From the NCBI GenBank assembly GCA_949987565.1, contig OX465101.1:25795411-25859410 (forward strand): DNA of 64,000 nt. Direction: 5' to 3'. Position numbers and translations under genes: made by a program. The notes beneath the pieces were generated by a model that worked only from the letters and a program-made list of their open reading frames with translations, was not told the DNA's origin and ran no database searches. This document shows, piece after piece, positions 13,201 through 23,267 of the stretch. This DNA comes from Luidia sarsii. Taxonomy: Eukaryota; Echinodermata; Asteroidea; Paxillosida; Luidiidae. Position 1 is the first letter of the stretch. Each line of letters starts with the position of its first letter.

Positions 13201-16200
13201 CCAACTCAAAGATTTGAATGCTTGGAGTGGAGGCTGGAGTCTGCGGTCAGGGATTGACAGCACCGTACACACACACACACAAGAGTCCATTACGGTCCAT
13301 TGACGATGCACAATGGGCCCTTTTTCGAACGGATAATCTCTTGACAAAAGCCACAACGACATCTGAATTGTGCCAGGTTTTACTCTCTAGTATACCCATA
13401 GTATACCCTTATCAATTTATTTCACAGAAATATATTGTTCCGATTGCTTTAGCGAGATTTGAAAATGATGCATTGTTCAAAAACCCCCGTATGGCAGTCA
13501 TCAGTGCTGAAAAACCCCCCGGCGCGAAGTGGTTAACTCTCAACCTAATCCATTTATAGCATATGATTTTTCTCCAATGTACGAGTACTGTCTTCATTAC
13601 TGACAAGCTGATGCGGTAAATAATTCCATGAAACATCACCCACCGTTGGCTCATTCAAGGCTTACCCTCCATTGGCCTATTCAAGATTCAAGACACACTG
13701 GTTGACTCATTCAAGACTCAACCAGTGACTCATTCAAATCATCGTCCATAAAATACTAAAGATTGAAAAACAATTGTTTCACGCTAATGCAAAAACAGAC
13801 AGTGCTTTTCACCTTCGTAACCTCTTGGAGAAAGAGTAGGCCAGATGTGACAGAACTGTTAGCAGATGGAGCTGCAAAAAGGAAATGAAGGGACAAAGGT
13901 CAAATTTCATTGCCTCCACCTTTGAGGGGAGTTGAATGTTAACACACCTCCTTGCTTTCCTGGTGATTTACACCAGTCAGGCATTCAATGTTCATGTTCC
14001 AATCAAATTATGTTACTGATTGGATTTTCTTAATACAGTGGAACGTCGCTATAACGAACGCCGATATACCAAACATTCGGCTATAACCAACATGCCTTTT
14101 GGCTCCCAATTTTTTGTGGACGGAACTGCTATCAGGAACGACTGCTATACCAAACAATTCTCATGGATCCCAGGATGTTTGTTATAGCGACGTTTCACTG
14201 TATGTTCCATAATCTCATTGAAACAGTGATAAGCATGTAAATTTAATTAATATTATTACATAAATCAGTACAAAAGGGGCAAAAGGGGCAGCATAGAAAC
14301 ATACAATATGGGAAGGTTTGCCGTGACACCATGTATAAGGTCTCTTAAAGAAGAGGTGTGGTTCTGAAAAGAACCAGAGGATTATCTTTCCCGCCTTCCC
14401 ACCTCAGTCATTTAAGCCCCCTTAGGATAATCCTCCCCAGAGGATTATCTTTCCCGCCTTCCCGCCTCAGCGACCGCCGGCACATAAGGAGTTCCACCAA
14501 CGAGTCCAAGACATTCTCCTGATGACGGCCAGAGCATACTGGTCGAAACGTCGAGTTACCACTCAGGTTCTTTTCAGAAACACACCTCTTCTTTAAGAGA
14601 CCTTATACATGGTGTCACCGCAAACCTTCCTATAATAATTGGGATACATATGTGTTACCAGTATCTGCATAACATAGATGTCATTTATGAACTACAGCTG
14701 CATTCAACTGTTACATTTTCACCACAAACCTTCCTATATTGATTAACCCACCATGCAAAGCCTTAAGTCTTATTTATAGAAACATACTGTAATTTCCTCC
14801 TCCGAGCTGTTGTTGGCATGGTCATACATGTATGTATCTATTTCCAGACCTGTATGACTTTTAGCGACACAAAATTAGGGGAAATTGCTCAATAAACGGA
14901 CCCCAATTTTTCAAAAGTCACAAATTCAGAGAGCCTGCGGTTGATTTCACCAAACTCATCGCAACTTACAAGCAATCGCCAGTCGATGAGTGATGCAGAG
15001 AAACCATATGACCTATCACACCTAACGATGGGTTCTCCAGTGAGTTACGATGCATCGCAAGGCTTAGTGAAATCCAGCCCTGATGATCTAAGCAGGACCT
15101 TTCCCAAAGGCATTCTGCTTTTGAAAAAGGTCAGGCACTCTTCATTTTTTTTTAGTTATGTATGACTTTTGGTGTAGCCATAATCTTTTAATTTCCAAGA
15201 CAGCTTTTGTCAAAAGTCAACATTAGTCTTGGGGATGCCAAGATTTAATTCCAACAACTTATGCATTATTTCCAAGTTCATTTTATAAGCACACTCAAAG
15301 CATTACTTTGGAATTGAATGCACTCATCAAACTGTCCAGGTCATAATCCATTCAGTACGAGTCCCTTGACTGCCTGAAGGACACAGCGCCCTCTATCATC
15401 AGCCAAACAATACTCTCCACAAACGGCATGGGGCTACTTACTGTGTGCTTGCCAATGTTGGACGGGTGGAAGTATGACTCGACGGCATTGAAGAAGCTGC
15501 TAAGGTGATGCTGGCACTTGCTATTGTTACTCTGTCAAAGTTAGCAGACAGGATTGCTCTCAGTACACAAATCCTGGGGTTACATGAAATTCAGACGGTA
15601 AAATGGCACCTAAATGTGCTCACAAAAACACAAGACCATTTGTACTCAGTAGGGTCAACAGGAAGAGAGTCTGGATTCATTGGCTAGGACTGAAAATAAT
15701 ACACAACTCTGAGGAAATTGTATGTAGTTGCTAATTGCGTAGCAGCATCCACAACCTTGTGTGATTCCAAGATGTACCTTAAGATGATAATCACCATCCT
15801 CATTATCCTCAGGGTCCTCATTATCAAGATCAGCATCACTTCCCTCATCACCATCACCATTATCCCACTCATCATCATCATAGTCATCTTCCCCATCATC
15901 GGCATCATCTTGTCCCCATCATCATCCCCATCATAATTCCCATTATCACCCCTGTCATAATCCATAAGAAGAAGGAGAATGACGCTGCATGAGGACAGAA
16001 GAGGGCAGCCTGGGTAGATCCGAGGACAAGACAAGAGAAGCCTTCTCACTCACCAGCATAGAGACAATCCAACTTGAAGTTAGGCTGACGTCGTATCCTT
16101 TGATGTATTTCCCAACAATCTTCTGGGAGCCCACAGGTAGATTAAGCCCACGCATGAAACAAGTGAAGATCTGCAGGCAGGATCCCAACAACCCCATCAA

Positions 16201-19200
16201 ACAGTAAAGGAAAAGATAAGTCTCTCCTGAATTGTGAAATTCGTTCAGCGCTCACTTAAATAATCTATATCGTTTTACTGCATATGATACTGCATCCCTA
16301 TCATCATCCCCATTCCCATTCTATATGCTTTTACTGCATATGATACGTGTTTTTAATGCCCAGCTGAATGCCCAGCAGGTACGGTACGAAATGACTTAAG
16401 TATACAAAGTGCCTTTGGTACAAAATGACCTGCTACCAGCTACTTTGTTTTGAGGGGAAAGTCCGGAAAATCCCGAAAATTATGTTAGACACATTGAAAT
16501 TAAAAAGATGAACTCTCGCTTTTATCAAATTTTTGGCATTCAGAGTATAAAAATGAAGGTACGACATAATGAATAAATAAGACTTAAGGTTTTGCATGGT
16601 GGGTGAAACAATATAGGAGTGTTTGCAGTGACACCATGTACAAGGTCTCTTAAAGAAGAGGTGTGGTTCTAATCAGTGAAGGAATGTTACAATGGTGCAG
16701 CTTATAATCCATGCAGCTTATAAGTAAAAGGCTGAATCTTTTTGCTGAACGTTTAGAGCGCTGCAGCTTTTTTTTTCCTGAAAATTACGTTAATATTTAG
16801 GACACCGTGGACCTTCTGCAACATACATGTACGGTAGTTTGTCGTGCAGATTGTCCCTTTTTATTGTCACATTTATTTCTTTCAGAGTGGCAGGACACAA
16901 AATCTAAAAGGTCTCCTCACCCTGTCCAAGTATGGTTCCCAGTCAATGTAGCCAATGTTGTGGATGGCCACTCGAGCAAAGAGTGCAATGAGGTTCTGTC
17001 AACGGGAGAAACAAAGTAGACATTTATTGATATCAATCAAATCAACTAGATGACTATCGAATTGGAAAGGCCGCCATCTTTGGGCTGGATAGCTCAGATG
17101 GTAAGAGTGGGAGTATCTTGAACCAGAGGTCAGGGGTTCATGTCCGGTCCAGTCAAGGTTTTCTCCGCCATTTTTCATATCATTCTTCAAGTGTTCAAAT
17201 GTTCCCAGTAAGTATTTATTTGATGCCAATCAAATCAATCTAAAAGACAACCAAACCCTGAGCCTTGAACAGCATTGTTATCATGCCTCACTGCTGCCTT
17301 ATTAAGACTGCTAAAAAAAACCACAGATTGACACAAAAGGCCTACAGACATGACAAGAATGGGGTTAATAACTCATTCCATTTCCAGCAAATCTGAGCAA
17401 ATAGAAAACTGACTTTCCGGCAATCTATCAAATCCATTAAAGGACAAGGGTCAAATTTGGACTGAAGCAGGATCTGAACCCCAGCCTCTGGTTCAATGTG
17501 CCAGCAATCTGCAGTGGTCACATCTTGGAGTGTATCAGTTGAGCTTTTTGGGGCATCAATGAGCAAGATGTCTTGTTCGCAGACTGGGTCGTCTGATAAC
17601 AAGATGTTAATGGCCATGAGCATGCTGTACGGTACATACTTACCGACTCCCATGACATTCCATTGAGTGGGGAGGACCATATGCCAAGCAACTCGTCCAG
17701 CCACAACCTAGAGGAGGAATGAAACCAAACCACAATTAGGGGAGTAATGGCCTTCAGGGTTGGAGGCTGAGGCCATTCGTTTTGGTCTGAGTCCCTCTCT
17801 TGCCCCTTCCAAGATATGCATGTATGTAAGCCTTCCAATAGACCGATTGCGCGACCAACGTTTACATTTCATCACGTGACTTTCAGTGGGTATTTTTGCA
17901 TCTCATTTGGTGCAGAACAGGAGTGGAAATGAGAAAAGACTATCATATTGTCCACATTCTTCTTTGTACATTTCCATCGCTGCTCTATGCCTAATGAGAT
18001 GCAAAAACAACCACTATAAGTCACGTGATGGCATGTAAACAGTGGTCGCGCAATCGTTCTATTGCATATACAGTGCCACGTTGCTAAAACGAAGATCCCC
18101 GGATCCCTGAAAATTGTTCAGTATAGCAGTCGCTCATTATTGCAGTTGCGGCCACACCCAAGATGGAGCCCGTACATTAGAAGTGCGCCCTCTTGTGTCG
18201 AGTCTTACAAGTCCAAAGCCTCTTGAAATGCGCTCTTTTGAAGAGATTAATGAGAAATATTTCGTGAGCGTTTCATAAACTTTTGATTTTACATCGTTAT
18301 ATTTTTGTAAATGTTATTTGGTGTAATATAAATTTATATATTATTGATGAAGCATAAAACAATTACAAAAGTAATTTTCAAGTTTTTAAAGATGGAGTTT
18401 AGACATAATAAATTTGACAGGTGCCGACCGTGCTCTGTAAAAGTTTCAAATATAAATGGGTACCTGCATTACCAAATGTTGCCATTGGGCAAATTTCACA
18501 AACAATTTGCAATCATCGCAAATGCCAAAATTGATCGGCAAATCTGAAATTCACTGCAACAATAGAGGTACACTGATCGCTAGGTTACGATGGATTTCAG
18601 ACTTAGCGATCGATTTTGGCGTTTGCGAACACTGGGCCAGAAGACTTACTTGAATCCAAACTGATGCTGCTCTGGTGGTAGGAGGGTGGGCAGGAAGAGC
18701 TCCAAGTAGGCAATGCCCTTGCTCATGGTCTCGTCAAAGGGGCACAGTAGAGGGCGCCATTTATCCAGCATCTCCCGGGTGCTCTCCACGGGGAAATACC
18801 TGCAATGCAAAGGACAATCACAGGCAGATGCACTCGATCACATCACACTAGAAATGAGGGGATGCAATCTGGCACCCTGTTACAATCCTGTCACTTTGGG
18901 ATTCTTCAAGAAAAGTAGTCTTGAAGTAATGCACATAGGCCTATGTCATAAACTACTGACTGAGTGATACAACCAAAAATGCAAATCAAATCAAAATTTA
19001 GAAAGGCCTGACATTTCGATCCCTTTAAAACGTAGCAGGGCTTATAGCACTGACAAAGTCTTAGCCGTAGCAATCTTGACAGGAAACCTTTAGCAGTATG
19101 TAATGTGCCAAAATCTTTATAAAACTCAAAGAGCACAAAATGAGGAAAGAATGAAGCTGCCAGCTTTGAATGAAAGCAGATCGTTCAGCTGTATAACATA

Positions 19201-22200
19201 ATATGGACTGGGCTAAAGCTGTGCAATATAAATGAACACATTATTATTATAATCATCATTATCCTTGTCCTGATCATCATAATAATGCCCTAAAACTAGT
19301 CAAAATTACAGTCCAGTTTTAATAACTGATCTGAAAGGTAATAGGGAAGCCATGTACCGGTACATGATTTGGGAAGATATCACATCAACTCACGGTCTTG
19401 ATAATGTCACGACATTCTTCAAGTTGGCCTCAAGAGTCCTGTAGAGTAAGAAAAGAGTATACATCACTAATATAACTAATAGGCCTAGGCCCTATTAAAG
19501 AAAATGTTGCAAACTGCTCACTGTCTTGAATGACCAAAAGGCAAATCTCAAAAGTGTTGGAGGCCTGGTATTTCAATCCTAGTAGGACCTAGTAAGTCAG
19601 AACACATTGTTCCTCAACCGGTCAACTCCCAGATGATTAAATCTGGTGACTTGTTTTATATTTGATACATTGCTGGTCTTCCTTACCTAGGGAACCACTC
19701 CAGGCCGAGCGACTCGTACTTGGAGCACAGGATCCGCTCCACCACTGCATAGAGGGGTTCCCACGGCAACACAAGATCGTCTCGGGACAGCAGCTTATGT
19801 TTCCTTCAATCAGTCAATGAAGAATACAAACCACAGGACATAACAAAATTAATGCAGATTCTCCTTTCGACTTTCTCAGTGAAAAAAATGGCAAAGAAAA
19901 CTTTGACTGGACCAGGACTTGAACCCGAGACCTCTGGATTGACGTACCATCGCTCTTCCATCTGAGCTACATGTATCTAGCCCTTAGATAGTGGCCTCCC
20001 AAATAGTCAACTTGTCTTTGCCGGGGTGGGGGCGCCAGTCAGAAGTAATTCAACCATTAACTGCCGCATAATTCTAGGGATCCCACCCCTGCTTTCATTC
20101 AGATGCAAACAACTGATTGTTGAAACCTGGCTACAGCAGACTGGACTGGGACCTGAACCCGAGACCTCTGGTTTAACATACCAGTGCTCTACCATCTGAG
20201 CTATCCAGCCCTTAGATGAGAATATTCATTGAATTTGGTGGAGTTCCTTATCCAAATACCGCCCCCTATGCCTGAAAAAAGGTTAGCATTTAACTGACTT
20301 TTTCACAGATTTTCTCATGACGTGGTTGACAGATTGAGCTGAAATTTACGCATATAAGTTGACTTTGACAAAGTATAGAAGAGATCCTTCCTTTGCAAAT
20401 TGTGTACCCTACCAAGCCTATGGTACCTTTAACTGAAGTCATTTATTCATCGAAATAATGATCAGTTGCAATAGGCCCTCAAACTTCCAAGAGCCAAACC
20501 CCGGCAGTAAGTTCTCTTTTTATACTACAGTGCCTTTTACACACGTGTCAAAACTTATACTGATCCACCCCGTGTAACCTAGCTTCCAAATGTAGGCGAG
20601 GGTCAATCATGCTGTGCAATTACTCTCCAGCACAAATGTTGCTGTCTCAACCTATGTATTGTGTGTACATCTGTTCACACTGATCGAGCAGAGCTGCAGA
20701 GTAGTTTTCAACATTTGCTTGTTGTATGCACATGTGTAACAAGCCATATGTCACATTGACGCAATGCACACTTACACAGAATCAATTATAAGGGGCGACT
20801 TACCCTACACACTACCACTAGTATCAACACAATCACATGTCAAAATGTTCAACATACACCCTGTAGGTCAACCACACTCAACCCATCTCCAGAGAAGGGT
20901 TCGTTTCAACACGTGTCAACTGCTTTACACGGGTAGATGCCATGTGGACATCGTACAGTGTGAACAGGTTACACGAGTGAGAACTGTGTAAAACCCCGAG
21001 ATATTTTGTAGTGTGAATGAAAAGCCATTTTCTCGAGGCCTGGCCTACGGCTGCTCAGCCCCACTTGGGTTGAAGCTGCCACTCACTTTAGGAGTCTGCA
21101 GAAGGTGGCAAAGAACTTGTTCAGGAGGGCTAGCTCCACCTCCGGTATGATGATGAGCTCGTACAGCAACTTGATCAGTAGAACGTGGTCCTCTTTGGAG
21201 AACTTGTGTCCATACAGCGTGAGGTATCTGAGTATTCACCGGAATACAAGCGAGGATTATCTCTAGAAATGTTGAAACATGTTGACAAAATCTTCCCATT
21301 TCCTTGTTGGCAGCTTCTAAAACTGATTTTGATATTTCATGGATGTCTTTGATGACCCAGAAATATTGATAAAAAAAAATGCAAGAATTAGGGATACAGT
21401 TACAGCTTCCTTTCTCTTGTCTTCCTCTCTCTGTTGTGTCTGCAAAAATCAATTGAAATACCTGCCCACAAGGATGACAGATGACAACTAGTATTTTTAG
21501 CCTAGGTATAAAACTTAAAAGTGAAAACTGGTACTTGATTGGAAGACCTTTAAGTTTAAGCAGGGCCAATATCCTTGGTACCCTCTGGATACTGGATGCG
21601 GGCCCTGTTTACTGGTTTAGTACTAGTTGATGTGCAAAGTTACAGCATACATGTAGTTGCATTTTGGTTACAGTATGAGTATGGTACATAAATACACTAC
21701 ACAGGGCTTATAAACCTTTTTCGACGTTCGCAAAACATCATGGGTATACATGTACTATAGATGAAAAAATTACTGTATTTTTATCGCATAACTAAAAAAA
21801 TAGATAATGTTGCTGGTATCTAGATAAAAATTCTGTGTGATTTTCATTTCTGAACTCCATCTAGTTTTTGGAGAAAAGAATTAAACCAATCACGAACTTA
21901 AGTGCTTTGCCATAGAGTTGTGCGATAAAAATACAGCAAGTTTGTCATCTACGGTATACCCATGATGCTTTGCGAATGTCAAAAAGGTTTATTGCAATTG
22001 GGAATTGCCAATTGGGAATAGAGTACATTAATCAATAATAATTAATAATTAATTAACACTGGAAAGACTGAGAAACTAAAGCCTTTCACTTTCAGGAACT
22101 GAACATATTTGCTACGTATTTCTGAATCACCATTGAATGAAGACAACTGACTGTCGGAATATGTAGCATGTTTGTTATTTCAAGATTAGTGTCAAACAGA

Positions 22201-22888
22201 AGAGTTTTTTATTCTTCTTAAACTAAAGTAAACAGTGATTGAGTGAACCTGGGTGAATTCTCATGACTGACACGAGTCATGTTGCAAAATTTGCTGCTTC
22301 TTGTGGGCTTTGAACGTGTGCCTCTGATACTTGAAATCTTGTCTAAGACTAAGAGTAAGACTAAGACAGTAAGAGTAACACTCAGTAAGAGTATCAGTAC
22401 CAACTATCATAACGAAGTAAGACGGCAAAACAAAGAAAACGTACACGCCCCTCTCACGAGTAGACTACATCGCACGTGGTACAGTGTACTTGTAATACTA
22501 TTTCTACTACTTTTTCTCCCGACAAAAATTAAAATGAACAATCAGTGAATTCACACATAGCGATGTAAACATTACAGAAGTGGATCACAATAATCTAATT
22601 CAAAAATTAATACTAGAATGGCTGATTTGTTTACGCGTTAATCCGTGATGTCCAGTAGAAAGCGCCGGGCCGTAGCTCCCTCAGCCGTACGATGCGGCCC
22701 AGGTTGCCCTTGATTTCCGCCAGCAACTTGTTCGACTCATCGTCGACAGCTCCGGCGTACGGGAGGTGCTTGTTGAAGACGATTTCGCGCTGGGGCTTGA
22801 AGCCGAGCGCCTGCTCCCGCTCTCTGTTCTTCAGTTCCATTCTCGAAAATGATGAGACAGCCGGCGGAATTTCAACATCCAGATCCAA
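1244..22888 (-). CDS. PSME4: Proteasome activator subunit 4 (PA200/Blm10 family), N-terminal half, 20 exons
   Basis: PA200 is a HEAT-repeat protein that caps the 20S proteasome and opens its gate, mainly in the nucleus. Exons from 5' to 3' (high to low coordinate): 22635-22888, 21087-21227, 19687-19803, 19394-19438, 18650-18799, 17644-17707, 16921-16995, 16054-16170, 15442-15531, 13813-13871, 12130-12336, 10766-10952, 9319-9473, 8066-8219, 7092-7190, 6194-6331, 4395-4610, 3344-3498, 2440-2535, 1244-1418. All have AG/GT borders and the phases join into 898 uninterrupted codons. Conserved blocks recalled from vertebrate PSME4 include [12 protein letters not shown] near the start, [79 protein letters not shown] and QSLTIIHD. 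The start at 22888 gives 28 residues before the first conserved block, close to the human leader; Met at 22840 is an alternative. The last exon ends in phase 0 with GEDDTKAL, so about 900 residues, including the C-terminal region, lie outside the window. Part of the 9319-9473 exon is duplicated upstream at about 9640-9755. Confidence 0.96.
1791..2342. mobile_element. Inverted-repeat element, family with GTCCGCACTGGACTT termini
   Basis: Begins GCCGCGTCCACACTGGACTT and ends AAGTCCAGTGCGGACAAGGC, inverted copies of each other; internal pieces of the same end sequence occur near 1856 and 2265. Same family as 7261-7790 and 54831-54931. Intron of PSME4. No coding capacity, so non-autonomous. Confidence 0.75.
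2708..3315. repeat. Minisatellite, about 20-bp unit
   Basis: About 30 copies of a unit close to GGGCCACCTTGGCTACAAAT, some with TATAATTGGTCCACC variants. It abuts the PSME4 exon at 3344-3498 on its donor side. Reading frames through it are repeat artefacts. Confidence 0.95.
3570..4260. repeat. tRNA-derived SINE-like copies, divergent family
   Basis: At about 3610-3655, read on the minus strand, CAGCTCAGTGGTTAGCATG and GAGTTCAAAGCC look like tRNA A and B boxes. At about 4088-4160 (plus), CGGTGGTCAAGTGGTAATGA and CTGGTTAGAATCCCGCC form a second head. Related tails (GAGAATGTARTTCAA) follow both. Degenerate, so not tRNA genes. Confidence 0.5.
4863..5076. mobile_element. Inverted-repeat element with CATAGCTNCCAACC ends
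   Basis: Begins CATAGCTTCCAACCTATC and ends GGAATGGTTGGCAGCTA. Same family as 26088-26221, which has nearly perfect termini. PSME4 intron. Confidence 0.65.
5080..6120. other. PSME4 intron without recognised content
   Basis: Between the coding exons at 4395-4610 and 6194-6331. One tRNA-like box (CCACTTGAGCTACACGGCC) occurs at about 5096-5116. I see no coding potential or inverted-repeat element in the rest. Confidence 0.4.
6426..6888. repeat. Minisatellite, 15-bp unit (TCTTGGGTCAAATCA)
   Basis: About 31 tandem copies with few variants (CATCATGGG, CGTCTTGGG). Because 15 is divisible by 3, long open frames run through it on both strands ([21 protein letters not shown]). It lies about 100 bp upstream of the 6194-6331 PSME4 exon. 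Confidence 0.97.
7261..7790. mobile_element. Inverted-repeat element, GTCCGCACTGGACTT family, intact termini
   Basis: Starts AAGCCCTGTCCGCACTGGAC and ends GTCCAGTGCGGACAGGGCTT, a perfect 20-bp inverted repeat, each followed inwards by an A/T run. 530 bp, non-coding; best preserved of three copies. Confidence 0.85.
7931..8018. repeat. Palindromic repeat with GCCTGACGTTTCGA arms
   Basis: GCCTGACGTTTCGA, CCTTTCTCAAAGGCAAAG, then the inverse CTTTGCCTTTGAGAAAGG and TCGAAACGTCAGGC. The same hairpin unit occurs at 12690-12776 and 35868-35950. Half-copies occur near 1520, 19008, 19562, 42150 and 55816. Several half-copies are preceded by the same 60-bp lead (GCAAACTGCTCAC, AATGACCAAAATGCAAATC). Confidence 0.85.
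8270..8905 (+). mobile_element. Non-LTR retrotransposon (LINE) fragment, C-terminal part of the reverse transcriptase ORF
   Basis: Lies in the PSME4 intron just upstream of the 8066-8219 exon, antisense to the gene. Conceptual translation with frameshifts gives [44 protein letters not shown], then [14 protein letters not shown] and a W-x-[14 protein letters not shown] ending. This succession (N/R-x-R-x-x-F, I-W-S, LLYGSE-W, W-W-GH-LR, W-x-R-x-x-W) is the usual C-terminus of LINE ORF2 proteins. Reading frames are broken, so it is inactive. The exact clade (RTE-like is my guess) is not decided. Confidence 0.75.
8938..9212. mobile_element. Inverted-repeat element carrying NRF-1-like and octamer-like motifs in its ends
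   Basis: Both termini contain CCCATGAAATATGCAAAT followed by GCGCATGCGC in inverted orientation. ATGCAAAT is the octamer motif and GCGCATGCGC the NRF-1 core. About 275 bp, PSME4 intron. Confidence 0.75.
9640..9757 (-). repeat. Partial duplication of a PSME4 exon with its acceptor
   Basis: Bases about 9640-9757 repeat about 9446-9560 with few differences (a shorter A run, one C/T change and small end changes). The copied segment spans the first part of the coding exon ([10 protein letters not shown]), its AG acceptor and about 80 bp of upstream intron. The second copy reads into a stop after about 11 codons, so it is a pseudo-exon about 200 bp upstream of the real one. Confidence 0.85.
9776..9960 (+). 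mobile_element. Second LINE ORF2 C-terminal fragment
   Basis: The translation around 9778-9955 reads [14 protein letters not shown], then after a stop [10 protein letters not shown] and [16 protein letters not shown]. This resembles the RLRWFGHV-x-R region of LINE reverse transcriptase ORFs. It is short and interrupted, and sits in the PSME4 intron between the 10766-10952 and 9319-9473 exons. Confidence 0.5.
9965..10760. other. PSME4 intron without recognised gene
   Basis: Contains a fragment related to the 12843-13532 element (GAATTTCGGACGTCCCACAGCGG near 10265). Open frames on both strands show no family resemblance. Confidence 0.4.
11030..11479. mobile_element. Inverted-repeat element with TAAAGGCCGNC ends
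   Basis: Long imperfect inverted repeat: AAAGGCCGCCACACACAAGA with CTGAGCAAAAATTCTCTCGA at the left, and the inverse (TCGAG/CCGAGAGAATTTGTGCTCAGCAG, GTGTGCGCCGGCCTTTA) at the right. About 450 bp in a PSME4 intron, non-coding. Confidence 0.75.
12402..12595. mobile_element. TTAA-flanked piggyBac-like MITE
   Basis: Starts CCCTAAC and ends GTTAGGG, directly bounded by TTAA at 12398-12401 and 12596-12599. 194 bp. TTAA targets and CCC-starting ends are typical of the piggyBac superfamily. Other copies at about 24340-24535 (ends decayed) and 61054-61245. Confidence 0.85.
12843..13532. mobile_element. TTAA-flanked 690-bp non-autonomous element
   Basis: Left end TTAA|CCATTTCGCGCCGGG, right end CCCGGCGCGAAGTGG|TTAA: inverted ends with a TTAA duplication. 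A second copy lies at 56241-56887 (ATG2 intron). Open frames of about 100 codons inside are not recognisable as a transposase. Confidence 0.85.
14036..14200. mobile_element. TA-flanked pogo/Tc1-like MITE
   Basis: CAGTGGAACGTCGCTATAAC at the left and GTTATAGCGACGTTTCACTG at the right, flanked by TA on both sides (14034-14035, 14201-14202). 165 bp. Relatives at 18071-18180 and 40619-40800. Confidence 0.85.
14305..14775 (+). mobile_element. Retrozyme-like element with 12-bp target duplication and hammerhead-like core
   Basis: Flanked by a perfect 12-bp direct repeat ATAGAAACATAC at 14293-14304 and 14776-14787. Inside are inverted arms (GGTTTGCCGTGACACCATG ... CATGGTGTCACCGCAAACC), each with an internal AAGAACC/GGTTCTT hairpin. 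CTGATGA at 14519-14525 is followed by one base, a 6-bp helix GGCCAG/CTGGTC with loop AGCATA, and GAAA at 14545-14548. A tail of about 140 bp follows the right arm. Variable 10-12 bp duplications fit retrotransposition, not a DNA transposase. Confidence 0.7.
14945..15085. repeat. Short inverted-repeat element with CACAAAGCCTTACGATG-type ends
   Basis: Ends read TTTCACCAAACTCATCGCAAC and GTTACGATGCATCGCAAGGC. The same unit in the other orientation is at about 53370-53520 and 54600-54755. Confidence 0.6.
15780..15965. repeat. ATC/CAT-rich microsatellite
   Basis: Irregular run of ATCATC, CATCCC and ATTATC words; PSME4 intron next to the 16054-16170 exon. Confidence 0.85.
16566..16675. mobile_element. 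Truncated copy of the 14305-14775 family
   Basis: AATAAGACTTAAGGTTTTGC, then GTTTGCAGTGACACCATG and AAGAAGAGGTGTGGTTCT, after which similarity stops. The core motif is absent. Confidence 0.7.
17080..17170 (+). repeat. tRNA-derived SINE head
   Basis: GGGCTGGATAGCTCAGATGG (A box) and GGGTTCATGTCCGGTCC (B box) with a TTTTCTCCGCCATTTTTCA tail start. Mutated stems mean it is not a functional tRNA gene. Other heads of this SINE: minus strand near 19905-19985, 20140-20215, 25080-25135 and 62845-62935; plus strand near 32636-32710, 49775-49850 and 57985-58060. Confidence 0.8.
17836..18064. mobile_element. Inverted-repeat element with CAATAGACCGATTGCGCGACC ends
   Basis: Termini CAATAGACCGATTGCGCGAC ... 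GTCGCGCAATCGTTCTATTG, then CACGTGACTT/AAGTCACGTG inside, and a symmetric core with TTTTTGCATCTCATT. 229 bp. A shorter copy at 47279-47482 lacks the left end. Confidence 0.8.
18071..18180. mobile_element. Fragment of the pogo-like MITE
   Basis: TA followed by CAGTGCCACGTTGCTAAAAC, GATCCCTGAAAATTGTTCAG and GCAGTTGCGGCC, closely matching 40619-40700. It starts 7 bp after the preceding element. Confidence 0.7.
19860..20220 (-). repeat. Two antisense tRNA-SINE heads in tandem
   Basis: CTTGAACCCGAGACCTCTGG ... CCATCTGAGCTAC at about 19917-19971, and a second set at about 20154-20205, with shared inter-head sequence (GCCTCCCAAATAGTCAACT, GGGGCGCCAGTCAGAAG, TTTCATTCAGATGCAAACAA). PSME4 intron. Confidence 0.75.
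20526..20995. other. PSME4 intron rich in CACGTG/GTGTAA words, possible inverted-repeat element
   Basis: GTGCCTTTTACACACGTGTC at the left and CACGAGTGAGAACTGTGTAAAAC at the right are weakly inverted. I am unsure whether this is one element. Confidence 0.3.
21712..21990. mobile_element. Inverted-repeat element with AAACCTTTTT(C)GAC ends
   Basis: AAACCTTTTTCGACGTTCGC and GCGAATGTCAAAAAGGTTT are inverted, each followed inwards by AAGCATCATGGGTATA-like sequence. A second copy at 32742-33128 (EIF3K intron 1). Non-coding. Confidence 0.8.
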
Positions 22889-23267
22889 AGTTCCTAGATA
22901 TCATCGTGAAAGTGCAATTCCCAGCTGGCCGCCATGTTTGTTTCCAAAATGGACTACTCTATTTACATGGTGGGGATATTCAATCTGTTTAATTTGCTAT
23001 GCAAAATGATTCATCAATAACTTTGCTGCCTTTTACCTTTATCCATATACTTTAACCAATATTTAATCGTTTGTATACTGATTGAGTGTAAAATTGACAT
23101 TATTTACTCTAATAATAAAATTAAGTTCAGTAGAGAGCAACCTATTAATTATTAAAACGGTCCAATTTCGACATGTACCCTTTTCCTTCTTGAAAAAATA
23201 GCCTCGATTTGTGTTGTACATGCATGGGTTGAGGCAGAGCACCTGACCTATGTGTTGAATTTTCAAG
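22889..23267. promoter_or_regulatory. Presumed bidirectional promoter between PSME4 and acylphosphatase
   Basis: The 379 bp between the two divergent start codons must hold both 5' UTRs and the core promoters. There is no TATA box in an obvious position. A YY1-type motif (GCCGCCATGTT on the plus strand, i.e. AACATGGCGGC read towards PSME4) lies at 22928-22938, about 40 bp upstream of the PSME4 start codon, as is common in TATA-less housekeeping promoters. That it drives both genes is inference from the spacing. Confidence 0.6.

Noticed and set aside
13006..13362. About 100-codon frames inside the TTAA element, repeated at 56403-56723
   Set aside because: Found in both copies because the DNA is repeated; copies differ at random between the two, opposite-strand frames overlap, and nothing resembles a transposase.
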